Shown: positions 50,344-59,710, counted from the stretch's first letter. The stretch: DNA of 64,000 nucleotides from Streptomyces mutabilis (GCF_014649815.1 NZ_BMTT01000015.1:62001-126000); one strand, 5' to 3'. Made by a program: numbers and translations. The notes: generated by a model from the letters alone, not told the origin.

Positions 50344-51780
50344 ATGCGCCGAGCAAAGATCGTCTGCACCCTGGGGCCCGCCACCGACTCGTACGACCAG
50401 ATCAAAGCCCTGGTCGACGCCGGAATGGACATCGCCCGTTTCAATTTCAGCCACGGTACCCACGCCGAACACGAAGAGCGCTATCGACGAGTCCGCAAGG
50501 CAGCCGACGAAACCGGCCGCAGCGTCGGTGCCCTCGCCGACCTTCAGGGCCCGAAGATCAGGCTCGGTCACTTCGCCGAAGGACCCGTACTCCTCGAACG
50601 CGGCGACACCTTCACCATCACCGTCGAAGAGGGCGTGGAGGGCGACCGCCACACCTGCGGCACCACCTACGCCGGCCTCGCCGGCGACGTCACCCCTGGT
50701 GAACGCGTCCTCGTCGACGACGGCAAGGTCTGCCTGGAGGTCACCGGCGTCAACGGACCCCGAGTCCACACCAGGGTGATCGAAGGCGGCATGGTCTCCG
50801 ACCACAAGGGCCTCAACCTCCCCGGCGTCGCCGTCTCCGTCCCCGCCCTCTCCAAGAAGGACGAGGACGACCTGCGCTGGGCCCTGCGGGCCGGCTTCGA
50901 CGTCGTCGCCCTCTCCTTCGTCCGCAGCGGCCGCGACGTCCTCGACGTCCACCGCATCATGGACGACGAAGGCCGCCGTCTCCCCGTCATCGCCAAGGTC
51001 GAAAAGCCCCAGGCCGTCGAGAACATCGAGGACATCGTCGCCGCCTTCGACGGCATCATGGTCGCCCGCGGCGACCTCGGCGTCGAAATGCCCCTCGAAG
51101 AGGTGCCGATCGTCCAGAAGCGCGCGATCAAGCTGGCGAAGCGCAACGCGAAGCCCGTCATCGTCGCCACCCAGATGCTCGACTCCATGATCGACAACGC
51201 CCGGCCCACCCGCGCCGAAGCCTCCGACGTCGCCAACGCCGTCATCGACGGCACCGACGCGGTGATGCTCTCCGGCGAGACCAGCGTCGGCAAGCACGCC
51301 GTCGACACCGTGCGCACCATGGCCAAGATCGTCGAGGCGGCCGAGGAGGACATCCTCGCCAAGGGCCTCCCCCCGCTCACCGAACGCAACAAGCCCCGCA
51401 CCCAGGGCGGCGCGGTCGCCCGCGCGGCAGCCGAGATCGGCGACTTCCTCGGCGCCAAGTACCTCGTCGCCTTCACCCAGTCCGGCGACACCGTCCGCCG
51501 CCTCTCCCGCTACCGCTCACCCATCCCCCTGCTCGCCTTCACCCCCGAACCGGCGACACGCTCACAGCTCAGCCTGACCTGGGGCGTGGAGACCTTCCTC
51601 GGCCCCCACGTCGACTCCACGGACGCGATGGTCGACCAGGTGGACGAACTCCTGACCCGCTACGGCCGCTGCGAGAAGGGAGACGTCGTGGTCATCACGG
51701 CGGGCTCGCCGCCGGGTGTGTCGGGCACGACCAATCTGGTACGGGTGCACCACATCGGGGAGGACGACAGCCCCAAGTGA
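50344..51780 (+). CDS. pyk: Pyruvate kinase
   Basis: 478 residues. RRAKIVCTLGPATDS at the start, the K-binding ARFNFSHGTH near 32, LADLQGPKIRLG near 65, VIAKVEKPQAVENI near 220 and MVARGDLGVEMP near 240 are all present; SGETSVGKHAVDTV lies near 310. It makes pyruvate and ATP from phosphoenolpyruvate at the end of glycolysis. ATG 50344 is leaderless-like, with no Shine-Dalgarno sequence. No clear terminator is seen after it. Confidence 0.97.
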   Translation: MRRAKIVCTLGPATDSYDQIKALVDAGMDIARFNFSHGTHAEHEERYRRVRKAADETGRSVGALADLQGPKIRLGHFAEGPVLLERGDTFTITVEEGVEGDRHTCGTTYAGLAGDVTPGERVLVDDGKVCLEVTGVNGPRVHTRVIEGGMVSDHKGLNLPGVAVSVPALSKKDEDDLRWALRAGFDVVALSFVRSGRDVLDVHRIMDDEGRRLPVIAKVEKPQAVENIEDIVAAFDGIMVARGDLGVEMPLEEVPIVQKRAIKLAKRNAKPVIVATQMLDSMIDNARPTRAEASDVANAVIDGTDAVMLSGETSVGKHAVDTVRTMAKIVEAAEEDILAKGLPPLTERNKPRTQGGAVARAAAEIGDFLGAKYLVAFTQSGDTVRRLSRYRSPIPLLAFTPEPATRSQLSLTWGVETFLGPHVDSTDAMVDQVDELLTRYGRCEKGDVVVITAGSPPGVSGTTNLVRVHHIGEDDSPK

Positions 51781-52073
51781 TCGGTGCTCGGGTTCCGCGC
51801 GGATGAGCGCTGAGGCAGCCATCGCCCAGGTGCAGCAGGCCCAGGAGGCAGGAGTGGGACCGCTCGCCTGCGGGCGGACCAGGGTTGCAGGATCCATGCG
51901 GGGCAGCGGTGTCAGGCGTGCGCGCCAAGCCCGGATCCCATCCCGGGAGATGCCCGTCTCCCCGCTCACCGAATCGGAACTGCGGCCTTGGGGTGCGAGG
52001 CCAACGCTCGTTTGCCTGTGCCGGGGTCGTACATTCGGGCCACTGCGTACGTGGGAAAGCAGCGACGCGCGGC
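51781..52073. other. Gene-free region between pyk and the tRNA gene
   Basis: 293 bp with no supported gene. Both strands have open frames, but they lack ribosome sites and recognisable protein sequence, and codon use is not gene-like. Its composition is more mixed than that of its neighbours, as in old insertion scars next to tRNA genes, but no repeat of the tRNA 3' end is seen. Promoter for nothing obvious. Confidence 0.4.
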
Positions 52074-52110
52074 AAAAAGCGGATGTTCACGAGAACGTGG
52101 ACATCCGCTT
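52074..52110 (-). terminator. Rho-independent terminator of the tRNA gene
   Basis: A 15-bp stem (52077-52091 with 52096-52110, one wobble) with a 4-nt loop, followed on the minus strand by five T residues. It lies 30 nt after the tRNA 3' end on the same strand. Confidence 0.85.
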
Positions 52111-52140
52111 GAAGATGTGACCTTGGAACCTGAGGAAAAG

Positions 52141-52214
52141 TGCCCCGGGTGGGACTCGAACCCACACTGAATACCTTTTGAGGGTATCGTCTCTGCCGAT
52201 TGGACTACCGGAGC
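52141..52214 (-). tRNA. tRNA-Leu (anticodon CAA) with class I-like short variable loop
   Basis: 74 nt, no encoded CCA. The acceptor stem pairs GCTCCGG with CCGGGGC (one G-U), and the discriminator is A73. The D arm has a 3-bp stem (GTC/GAC) with an 11-nt loop, as in Leu tRNAs. The anticodon stem is ATACC/GGTAT with loop CTCAAAA, giving anticodon CAA (52178-52180). The variable region is only 5 nt (TCAGT), not the long arm expected of tRNA-Leu, and the T arm is regular (GTGGG/CCCAC). So a Leu-type D arm and anticodon sit in a class I body. It is probably functional, given the terminator. Confidence 0.85.
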
Positions 52215-52316
52215 TCCTGCGAATCGAAGATTGCAACCGACCCGCTGCCCGTCCACCATACCGCAGCTAGGTAGGCTCTTGTCAGCAGTATCCCTGCCCC
52301 GAACGAGGAGCCCCAC

Positions 52317-52973
52317 GTGACCGCCCCCGAGTCGCCCCAGCCCGCCGACGTGAACGACGACGACAAGTCGCACGTGCCTCCGCTGACGACCCGTGTCGTC
52401 ATCGCCGAGGACGAGGCGCTCATCCGGCTGGATCTCAAAGAGATGCTGGAGGAGGAGGGGTACTCCGTCGTCGGTGAGGCCGGTGACGGGGAGCAGGCCG
52501 TGGAGCTGGCCCGGGAGCACAAGCCGGACCTCGTGATCCTCGACGTGAAGATGCCCAAGCTCGACGGCATCTCGGCGGCGGAGAAGATCGCGGAGGAGAG
52601 CATCGCGCCGGTGCTGATGCTGACGGCGTTCTCGCAGCGCGACCTGGTGGAGCGGGCGCGGGACGCCGGGGCGATGGCGTACCTGGTGAAGCCGTTCAGC
52701 AAGAGTGACGTCGTTCCGGCGATCGAGATGGCCGTCTCGCGCTTCACGGAGCTGAAGACGCTGGAGAAGGAGGTCGCCGACCTCAGCCAGCGGCTGGAGA
52801 CGCGGAAGCTGGTGGACCGGGCGAAGTCGGTGCTGCAGACGGAGTACGGGCTGACGGAGCCGGCGGCGTTCCGGTGGATCCAGAAGACGTCGATGGACCG
52901 GCGGATGTCGATGCAGCAGGTGGCCGAGGCGGTCATTCAGGACGCCGAGGAGAAGAAGGCGTCGAAGGGCTGA
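52317..52973 (+). CDS. ANTAR-domain response regulator, PdtaR-like
   Basis: 218 residues. Receiver domain with acidic pocket E31-D32, phospho-acceptor Asp76 in VILDVKMPKLDG, Thr in LTAFS and Lys in YLVKPFS; a coiled helix (about 145-165) leads to the ANTAR domain (about 165-210) with SVLQTEYGLTEPAAFRWIQ. ANTAR proteins bind paired RNA hairpins and prevent transcription termination. It is phosphorylated by a histidine kinase not in the window. GTG 52317 follows GAGGAG. Its coding strand favours G-ending codons, unlike most neighbours. Confidence 0.92.
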   Translation: MTAPESPQPADVNDDDKSHVPPLTTRVVIAEDEALIRLDLKEMLEEEGYSVVGEAGDGEQAVELAREHKPDLVILDVKMPKLDGISAAEKIAEESIAPVLMLTAFSQRDLVERARDAGAMAYLVKPFSKSDVVPAIEMAVSRFTELKTLEKEVADLSQRLETRKLVDRAKSVLQTEYGLTEPAAFRWIQKTSMDRRMSMQQVAEAVIQDAEEKKASKG

Positions 52974-52989
52974 TCGAGAGTGTGCGGCT

Positions 52990-53021
52990 GAGGCCCGCGT
53001 CCCCGGTGGGGCGCGGGCCTC
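52990..53021. terminator. Bidirectional terminator between the ANTAR gene and livF
   Basis: Perfect 10-bp stem (52990-52999 with 53012-53021) with an additional CCCC/GGGG inner stem, between convergent genes. Confidence 0.8.
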
Positions 53022-53038
53022 GTCGCGTGCGGGTGGGT

Positions 53039-53751
<713 letters not shown>

Positions 53752-53755
<4 letters not shown>

Positions 53756-54687
53756 CGGTCGTTCTCCTTGCCGGCCGCGGTGTCCGTGGTGGTGTCGTCG
53801 GCCTGGGCGGCCGAGGATGCCTGGGCGGCCTCGGCGGCTTCGACTTCGGCGGCTTCGGCGGCGCCGGGGTCGTTGTCGAGGGGTTCGCCGAGGTAGGCGG
53901 CTACGACGCGTTCGTCGCCCTGGACGGTGGCGCTGTCGCCTTCGACGAGTTTCTCGCCTTGGACGAGGACGGCGACGCGGTCGCAGAGGTTGAAGATGAA
54001 GCGCATGTCGTGCTCGATGACGAGGACGGCGATGCCCTTGTCGCGGATGGCGAAGACGAGTTCCTCGGTGGCCCGCGTCTCCTGGGGGTTCATGCCGGCG
54101 GTCGGTTCGTCGAGGAGGAGCAGGCCGGGTTCGCTGGCGAGGGCACGGGCGATTTCGAGCTTGCGCTGTTCGCCGTAGGGGAGGTTCCGTGCGAGGTGCT
54201 CGGCCTTGTCGGCGAGGCCGACGAACTCGAGGAGTTCCATGGCGCGTTCGCGGGAGGTGGCCTCGGCCCGGTGGAAGCCGGGGCCGCGCAGGACGGCGGA
54301 CCAGAAGCCTTCCTTGGTGCGGGTGTGGCGACCGACGAGGACGTTCTCCAGGACCGTCATGTTGGCGAAGAGGCGGATGTTCTGGAAGGTGCGGGCGATG
54401 CCGGCGGCGGTGACCTTGAAGGATTTGGCCGGCAGGACTTCGCCCTTGTAGCGGACTTCGCCTTCGGTGGGGATGTAGAGGCCGGTCAGGCAGTTGAAGA
54501 AGGTGGTCTTGCCTGCGCCGTTGGGGCCGATGAGGCCGACGATCTCGCCGCTGTTGACGGTGAGGTCGACGCCGTTGACGGCGGTGAGGCCGCCGAAGCG
54601 CATGGTGACGCCGCGTGCGTCGAGGACGGTGGTGCCGGGGGCGGGGGTGCCCGGGGTGGTGTCCTTGGTGGTGGTGTCGGTGGTCAT
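53752..54687 (-). CDS. livG: Branched-chain amino acid ABC transporter ATP-binding protein LivG
   Basis: 311 residues. Walker A GPNGAGKTT near 55, a signature of the LivG form (LPYGEQRKLEIARAL) near 165, Walker B LLLLDEPTAGMNP near 185 and the LivG C-terminal Gly-Asp-rich loop. About 35 Thr-rich residues precede the domain, and about 40 Ala/Glu/Asp-rich residues follow it; both are additions to the family core. It begins 4 nt after the livM stop. Confidence 0.93.
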
Positions 54688-54691
54688 GTGG

Positions 54692-56518
54692 TCAGGCCCC
54701 TGTCTTGCTCAGGGTGGTGGGCGCTTCGGCCTCTTCGTGGAATTCGAGCTTGCGGCGCCGGTTGGCGACCAGGCCTTCGGGGCGGAAGCGCATGAGCAGG
54801 ACGAGTGCGAGTCCGAAGGCGAAGAGCTGGTAGTCGTCGAGGAATTGCAGCTTGTTGGGGATGAGGAAGAGCAGTGCGGCACCGATGAGGGGGCCGGCGA
54901 TGGTGCCCATGCCGCCGAGGACGACTGCGGCGAGGAGGAAGGCGGAGTTGGGCGGGGTGGTGCCGGCGAAGAGGTACTGCTCGGGGGTGACGGTGTAGGT
55001 CACGTGGGCCTGGACGGTGCCGGCGAGTCCGGCGAGGGAGGCGCCGACGGCGAAGGCGATGAGTTTGACGCGGAAGCCGTTGATGCCCATGGCGAGGGCG
55101 GCGGTTTCGTCCTCGCGGATGGCGACCCAGGCGCGTCCGATGCGGGAGTCGCCGCTGCGTCGGAAGACGAGGACGACGACGGCGGTGATGAGGAGCATCA
55201 GGAAGAAGTAGTTGGCGAATCGGCCGATGGTGAAGCCGCCGATGTCGTGTGCGATCCCCATGTCGAAGCCGAGGATGTCGAGGTCGGGGATGGAGGAGAT
55301 GCCGTTGGAGCCGTTGGTGACGTCCGGGCCGGAGGTGCCGTCGAGGTTGTTGGCGGTGATGCGGAAGATCTCGCCGAAGCCGAGGGTGACGATGGCGAGG
55401 TAGTCGCCGCGCAGTCGCAGGGTGGGTGCGCCGATGAGGACGCCGAAGACGAGTGAGGCGGCGGCGCCGACGAGGACGGCGGCCCAGAAGGGCAGGTGCA
55501 GGTCGAAGGGTGAGCTGGGGGAGCCGGAGACCATGGAGGCGGCGTAGGCGCCGACGCCGAGGAAGGCGACGTAGCCGAGGTCGAGGAGGCCGGCGAGGCC
55601 GACGACGATGTTCAGGCCGAGGGCGACGGTGGCGAAGATCAGGATGTAGACGCCGAGGGTGGCGTACTGGTCGTCGGACTGGGTGAAGGGGAAGCAGGCC
55701 GCGGCGATGAAGGCGCCGCAGACGGTGATGTTCTGGTGCCGGGCGGTGATCTCGGTGGCCTGGGCGATGAGGCCGGCCCGGTGGAGGGCGGTGAAGCCGA
55801 GGCCGGCGACGATGAGGAAGCCGACGAAGAGCTCGTCGTACTCGGTGCCGATGCCGTAGGTGAAGACGAGGAGGGCGACGGCGAGGATGCCGACGATGAT
55901 GAGGATCTCGGCGTAGGAGGGCAGGGCGGGGACGGGGCGGGGGCTGCTGGAGGTGAAGGCCGCTCTGATCGTCTGCCAGTTCTGGGAGCTTGTGTGCTTG
56001 AACTGTTCCCAGCCGGTGTCCTCAGGGTCGAAGGGGTCGGGCGCGGGGCGTTCGAAGGGGAGGGCGAGTGCGCCGAGGAGTGCGATGAGGGTGACGGCTG
56101 CGGCGATGTAGCCGCCGGGTTCGAGGTTGACGAGGCCGCCGAGCTGGGCGCTGATCGCGATCATCGTGTACCAGGTGGTCGCGAAGGCGGCGAGCGCGGC
56201 GAACTTGAGGGCGGCGTCGCCGCCGGCGGGGACCAGCCGGCGCAATCCCCTGACGCCGTACGAGGCGAGGCCGAAGAGGGTGGTGAGGGCGCCGGCGATG
56301 AGGACCAGGACCTGGAGTCCGCCCGGGTAGCCGTAGACGGTGAGGTCGCCGGGGAATTCGGCGGTCCAGGTCCAGGCGAGGAAGGTGGAGGCGACGGTGA
56401 GGGCGCCGCCGCCGGTGGCGAGGGCCCGTCCGATGTGCGGGGGCATGCCGATGAGGCCGGAGGTGTCGCCCGCGGTGGGGGTGCCGGCGGTCTTCGGTGT
56501 GGTGGTCTGTGTGGTCAT
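54692..56518 (-). CDS. livM: Branched-chain amino acid ABC transporter permease LivM, N-terminally extended
   Basis: 608 residues. The C-terminal 330 residues are a regular LivM permease with the EAA-like GRAWVAIREDETAALAMGIN near 470 and the SFGLNLIVGLAGLLDLG-type motif (ALGLNIVVGLAGLLDLG). The first 270 residues add five or more hydrophobic segments with a PDPFDPEDTGWEQF loop, unlike typical 300-430-residue family members. ATG 56518 is used; GTG 56527 would overlap the livH stop by 4 nt (GTGA) and is as likely. Confidence 0.9.
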   Translation of the reverse strand: MTTQTTTPKTAGTPTAGDTSGLIGMPPHIGRALATGGGALTVASTFLAWTWTAEFPGDLTVYGYPGGLQVLVLIAGALTTLFGLASYGVRGLRRLVPAGGDAALKFAALAAFATTWYTMIAISAQLGGLVNLEPGGYIAAAVTLIALLGALALPFERPAPDPFDPEDTGWEQFKHTSSQNWQTIRAAFTSSSPRPVPALPSYAEILIIVGILAVALLVFTYGIGTEYDELFVGFLIVAGLGFTALHRAGLIAQATEITARHQNITVCGAFIAAACFPFTQSDDQYATLGVYILIFATVALGLNIVVGLAGLLDLGYVAFLGVGAYAASMVSGSPSSPFDLHLPFWAAVLVGAAASLVFGVLIGAPTLRLRGDYLAIVTLGFGEIFRITANNLDGTSGPDVTNGSNGISSIPDLDILGFDMGIAHDIGGFTIGRFANYFFLMLLITAVVVLVFRRSGDSRIGRAWVAIREDETAALAMGINGFRVKLIAFAVGASLAGLAGTVQAHVTYTVTPEQYLFAGTTPPNSAFLLAAVVLGGMGTIAGPLIGAALLFLIPNKLQFLDDYQLFAFGLALVLLMRFRPEGLVANRRRKLEFHEEAEAPTTLSKTGA

Positions 56519-56523
56519 CGGTG

Positions 56524-57456
56524 TCACGCCCTGTCCGCAACGCGTTCGCCGAGCAGGCCCTGCGGCCTGAACAGCAGCACGAGGATGAGGAGGATGAAGG
56601 CCCAGACGTCGGCCCAGGACTGGCTGCCGAACTGGTCGAGGCCGGGGATGTCGGCGATGTAGGCGGTGGCCAGGGTCTCGGCGATGCCGAGGACGACGCC
56701 GCCGATCATGGCGCCGTAGATGTTGCCGATGCCGCCGAGGACTGCTGCGGTGAAGGCCTTGAGTCCGAGGATGAAGCCCATCTTGAACTCGATCTGGCCG
56801 TATTTGAGGCCGTAGGCGACGGCTCCGACGGCGGCGAAGACGGCGCCTAGGGCGAAGGCGACGACGATGATGCGGTCGGTGTTGACGCCCATCAGTTTGG
56901 CGGTGTCCGGGTCCTGGGCGGTGGCCTGCATGCCGCGTCCGGTGCGGGTGCGCATCACGAAGTAGGCGAGTATGGCCATGCTGACGGGGGCTGCGATGAG
57001 CAGAAAGACGTCGCCGGTCTGGAGGGTGACGTCGCCGATGTGGAAGGGGCCGCCGTCGATCTGGGGGAAGGTGCGCGCGGATTTGGCGTCGGGGTACCAG
57101 GCCCACACTGCCTGCTGGAGGGCGAGGGAGAGGCCGATGGCGGTGATGAGGGGCGCGAGTCGGGGTGCGCCGCGCAGGGGACGGTAGGCGAACCGTTCCG
57201 CCCCGACGGCGACGGTGACGGAGACCACCACGGCGCCGAGCAGCATGAGGGGCAGGGCGAGCAGCATGGAGGTGCCGTCGGGCAGGACGTATAGGTAGAC
57301 CGTGAGTGCGCCGAAGGCGCCGGTCATGAAGATCTCGCCGTGGGCGAAGTTGATGAGCTGGACGATGCCGTAGACCATTGTGTAGCCGATGGCGATCAAC
57401 CCGTACATGGATCCCAGTAGCAGGCCGTTGACCAGCTGCTGCGGCAGTTCGTTCAC
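56524..57456 (-). CDS. livH: Branched-chain amino acid ABC transporter permease LivH
   Basis: 310 residues, about eight membrane helices. LLLGSMYGLIAIGYTMVYG at the start, INFAHGEIFMTGAF near 36, and GRGMQATAQDPDTAKLMGVN near 175, the cytoplasmic loop that contacts the ATPases. Forms the channel together with LivM. GTG 57456 lies 7 nt after GGAGG. A hairpin in the 116-nt gap to the substrate-binding gene precedes it. Confidence 0.94.
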   Translation of the reverse strand: MNELPQQLVNGLLLGSMYGLIAIGYTMVYGIVQLINFAHGEIFMTGAFGALTVYLYVLPDGTSMLLALPLMLLGAVVVSVTVAVGAERFAYRPLRGAPRLAPLITAIGLSLALQQAVWAWYPDAKSARTFPQIDGGPFHIGDVTLQTGDVFLLIAAPVSMAILAYFVMRTRTGRGMQATAQDPDTAKLMGVNTDRIIVVAFALGAVFAAVGAVAYGLKYGQIEFKMGFILGLKAFTAAVLGGIGNIYGAMIGGVVLGIAETLATAYIADIPGLDQFGSQSWADVWAFILLILVLLFRPQGLLGERVADRA

Positions 57457-57510
57457 CGCATGTCCTCCGAGACTTTCGGAACGTTCGACGGATGTGGCCG
57501 GATGCGAGTC

Positions 57511-57543
57511 CGCGCGGGGCGCCTGTGGACAGCGCCCCGCGCG
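57511..57543 (-). terminator. Hairpin between the binding-protein gene and livH
   Basis: Perfect 12-bp stem (57511-57522 with 57532-57543) with a 9-nt loop, 29 nt after the binding-protein stop. It may partly terminate transcription or stabilise the upstream message, giving more binding protein than permease. Confidence 0.6.
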
Positions 57544-57572
57544 GCTCGAGGTTCGGTGGTGCGGGTGGTGGG

Positions 57573-58811
57573 TCAGCCGGTGTAGGTGCCGGACTTCACC
57601 GACTTCCAGGCACCGTTCTCGACGGCGTACACGGTGAGCTGCTTGTTGGTGGCGTCACCGAATTCGTCGAAGGAGACCTTTCCGGTCACCCCGTCGAAGG
57701 AGACGTTCTGCATGGCGTCCACGACCTTGGCGCGGGCGTCGTCGGGAAGCTTGCCGTCGTTGGCTTCGACGACGGCCTTGACGGCTTCGATGATCGCCCA
57801 GGCGGAATCGTAGGAGTAGCCGCCGTAGGCCTCGTAGGCCTCCTTGTATCCGGCGGCCTCGTAGTTCGCGACGAATTCCTTGGCGGAGGGGAGTTCCTCT
57901 ACAGGGGCGCCGACGGAGGTCGCGAGGTCCCCGGTGCCGCTGGCGCCGGCGAGCTTGATGAAGTCGGCGCTGTAGATGCCGTCGCCGCCGACCACCGGAA
58001 TCTTGGCGCCGGCGGCCTTGATCTGCTTGCTGAGCGGGCCCGCCTGCGGGTATTCGCCGCCGTAGTAGACGACGTCGGCGCCGGAGTTCTTGACCTTGGT
58101 GGCGACCGCGTTGAAGTCCTTGGTGTCGGGGTTGATGTGCTCGGTGCCGACGACCTGGCCGCCGAGCTTCTTGAACTCCTCGGTGAAGGTGGCGGCGAGG
58201 CCGGCACCGTAGGTCTTCTTGTCGTCGATGACGAAGACCTTGCGCTTCTTGGAGTCGTTGTAGACGTACTGTGCGGCGAACGGGCCTTGGATGGCGTCCG
58301 TGGTCGCGGTGCGGAAGTACGACTTATAGGGGCGGACCTTCTTGTTCTGCCAGTCGACGCCCTGGGTGAGCGCGGGGTTGGTGTTGGCCGGGGAGACCTC
58401 GACCAGCTTGGCGGTGTCGAAGACCTTCTGCATGGACTCGCCGACCGAGGAGTTCAGCGGGCCGACGACACCGAGGACGTCGTCGTTGGCGACGAGTTTG
58501 GTGGCGTTCTGCTGGCCGACGGAGGGCTGGCCCTGGTCGTCGAGGGCCTCTGTCTCGAACTTGATGCCGTCGACGTAGTTGTCCTTGTTCGCGGTCTTGG
58601 CCGCGAGGTCCACCGAGTTCTTGATGCCGAGGCCCAGCGCGGACAGGTCGCCGGTCAGCGGGGCGTCGACGCCGATGACGACGGTGGTGCCACCGCCGCC
58701 ACCGTTGCCGCCGTCCGAGCCGCCGTCGTCGTCGCGCGAGCCGCAGGCGGTGAGGGTGAGTGCTCCCGCCGCCAGAGCGGCGGTGATGGCGATGAGCGAA
58801 CGTTGACGCAC
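57573..58811 (-). CDS. Branched-chain amino acid-binding lipoprotein
   Basis: 412 residues. A short basic start (VRQRS), a hydrophobic segment and lipobox LTAC (Cys near 21) mark a lipoprotein, followed by a Gly/Asp linker and a type I periplasmic-binding fold: IGVDAPLTGDLSALGLG near 52 and SYDSAWAIIEAVKAVV near 330. It captures Leu/Ile/Val or similar for LivHMGF. GTG 58811 is preceded by GGGAAAGGA. It heads the liv operon. Confidence 0.93.
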   Translation of the reverse strand: MRQRSLIAITAALAAGALTLTACGSRDDDGGSDGGNGGGGGTTVVIGVDAPLTGDLSALGLGIKNSVDLAAKTANKDNYVDGIKFETEALDDQGQPSVGQQNATKLVANDDVLGVVGPLNSSVGESMQKVFDTAKLVEVSPANTNPALTQGVDWQNKKVRPYKSYFRTATTDAIQGPFAAQYVYNDSKKRKVFVIDDKKTYGAGLAATFTEEFKKLGGQVVGTEHINPDTKDFNAVATKVKNSGADVVYYGGEYPQAGPLSKQIKAAGAKIPVVGGDGIYSADFIKLAGASGTGDLATSVGAPVEELPSAKEFVANYEAAGYKEAYEAYGGYSYDSAWAIIEAVKAVVEANDGKLPDDARAKVVDAMQNVSFDGVTGKVSFDEFGDATNKQLTVYAVENGAWKSVKSGTYTG

Positions 58812-59098
58812 GATCAGTCCTTTCCCTGGCACAGCCGCGTCCCTCTGGAGGCGGCCGAGTCGAGCGCTGGGCCGAAGTGACAATCGGACTGCGCGGTGAC
58901 TGGCCGTGACTCTAAGCGTGTGTGGGGAACGTGGAGGAGGGTCTGACTCAGGCTGTGACGCTCTTGTTATGACACGGGGTAATGCAGAGCGGTACTGGCT
59001 GGGAAGAAGGGCGGAATTCCGGCCGATTCGCCCGGTCCACATGCTGAGAACTCGCAGGACCGGAGCGCGGACTTCAGGTGTCTGGGGTGTTTTGGTGA
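58812..59098 (-). promoter_or_regulatory. Upstream region of the liv operon
   Basis: 287 bp with no gene. On the minus strand TAGAGT lies at 58914-58909, a good -10 match, which would give a leader of about 90 nt. The stretch 58960-59100 is less GC-rich than its surroundings. No known operator is recognised. Confidence 0.4.
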
Positions 59099-59710
59099 TT
59101 ACCTGGAATACTGGTCGCAGGCGGCGTGAAGGGCCTCGGAGAGGTCCCGTGCATAGCGTGATCCGAGGATGAAACTGTGGGCCTGTATTGCGCGCGCATT
59201 ACGTAGCGTTACATCCAGGAAAGGGAGTCTGAGGTTCCGGGGTGCTCTTTCGCATTCCGTCACCCTCAGCGTGACAATGATCTTGCGGGCCGAATGCGAC
59301 TTTGTCTGGATGGGGGCCGCGGGTGACGAGGCCATCGCGAGGCCGTCGTAGGGCTGGGCCAGGCGCGTCACGGTGACGGGCCGACCGGATCGCACGCTCA
59401 GCAGTACCGCGAAGCTGAAGTCGCCGGGCTCGGCCCCGCCGGGGCCGGCTACCGCGTCCAGGTAGACGAGGTCCACCACCTGGACGGGGTACGGCGGCTG
59501 GGGAGGCGGCGGCTGCCGCGGCCGACCGGCGTACGGGTAGCCGCTGCCCGCCAGTACGGCGATGGCCGCGGCGGAGCCGAGGACTGCCCTGCGGTGGCGG
59601 TCGTAGCACCGGGCGAGCCGGCCGCGCGGTCGGCCGGGCGGCCGGGGAGTGTCCGTGGCGTCCCAGGCGTGGGTGCCCTCGCCCGGCTCCACGGGGCCGG
59701 CGCCGCTCAT
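59099..59710 (-). CDS. Membrane-anchored or exported protein of unknown function
   Basis: 203 residues. A basic cytoplasmic part with GRLARCYDRHRR precedes a hydrophobic segment at about 45-58 (AVLGSAAAIAVLAGSGYPYAG), a Pro-rich linker, then a beta-rich domain ending in SEALHAACDQYSR. It could be a Tat-like or signal-anchored exported protein. I recognise no family. ATG 59710 overlaps the 59707-60108 gene stop by 4 nt, so the two are coupled. Confidence 0.6.
   Translation of the reverse strand: MSGAGPVEPGEGTHAWDATDTPRPPGRPRGRLARCYDRHRRAVLGSAAAIAVLAGSGYPYAGRPRQPPPPQPPYPVQVVDLVYLDAVAGPGGAEPGDFSFAVLLSVRSGRPVTVTRLAQPYDGLAMASSPAAPIQTKSHSARKIIVTLRVTECERAPRNLRLPFLDVTLRNARAIQAHSFILGSRYARDLSEALHAACDQYSR

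Noticed and set aside
51562-51969. Minus-strand frame of 135 residues at the 3' end of pyk and the gene-free gap
   Set aside because: It overlaps pyk coding sequence, lacks a ribosome site and has no recognisable domain.
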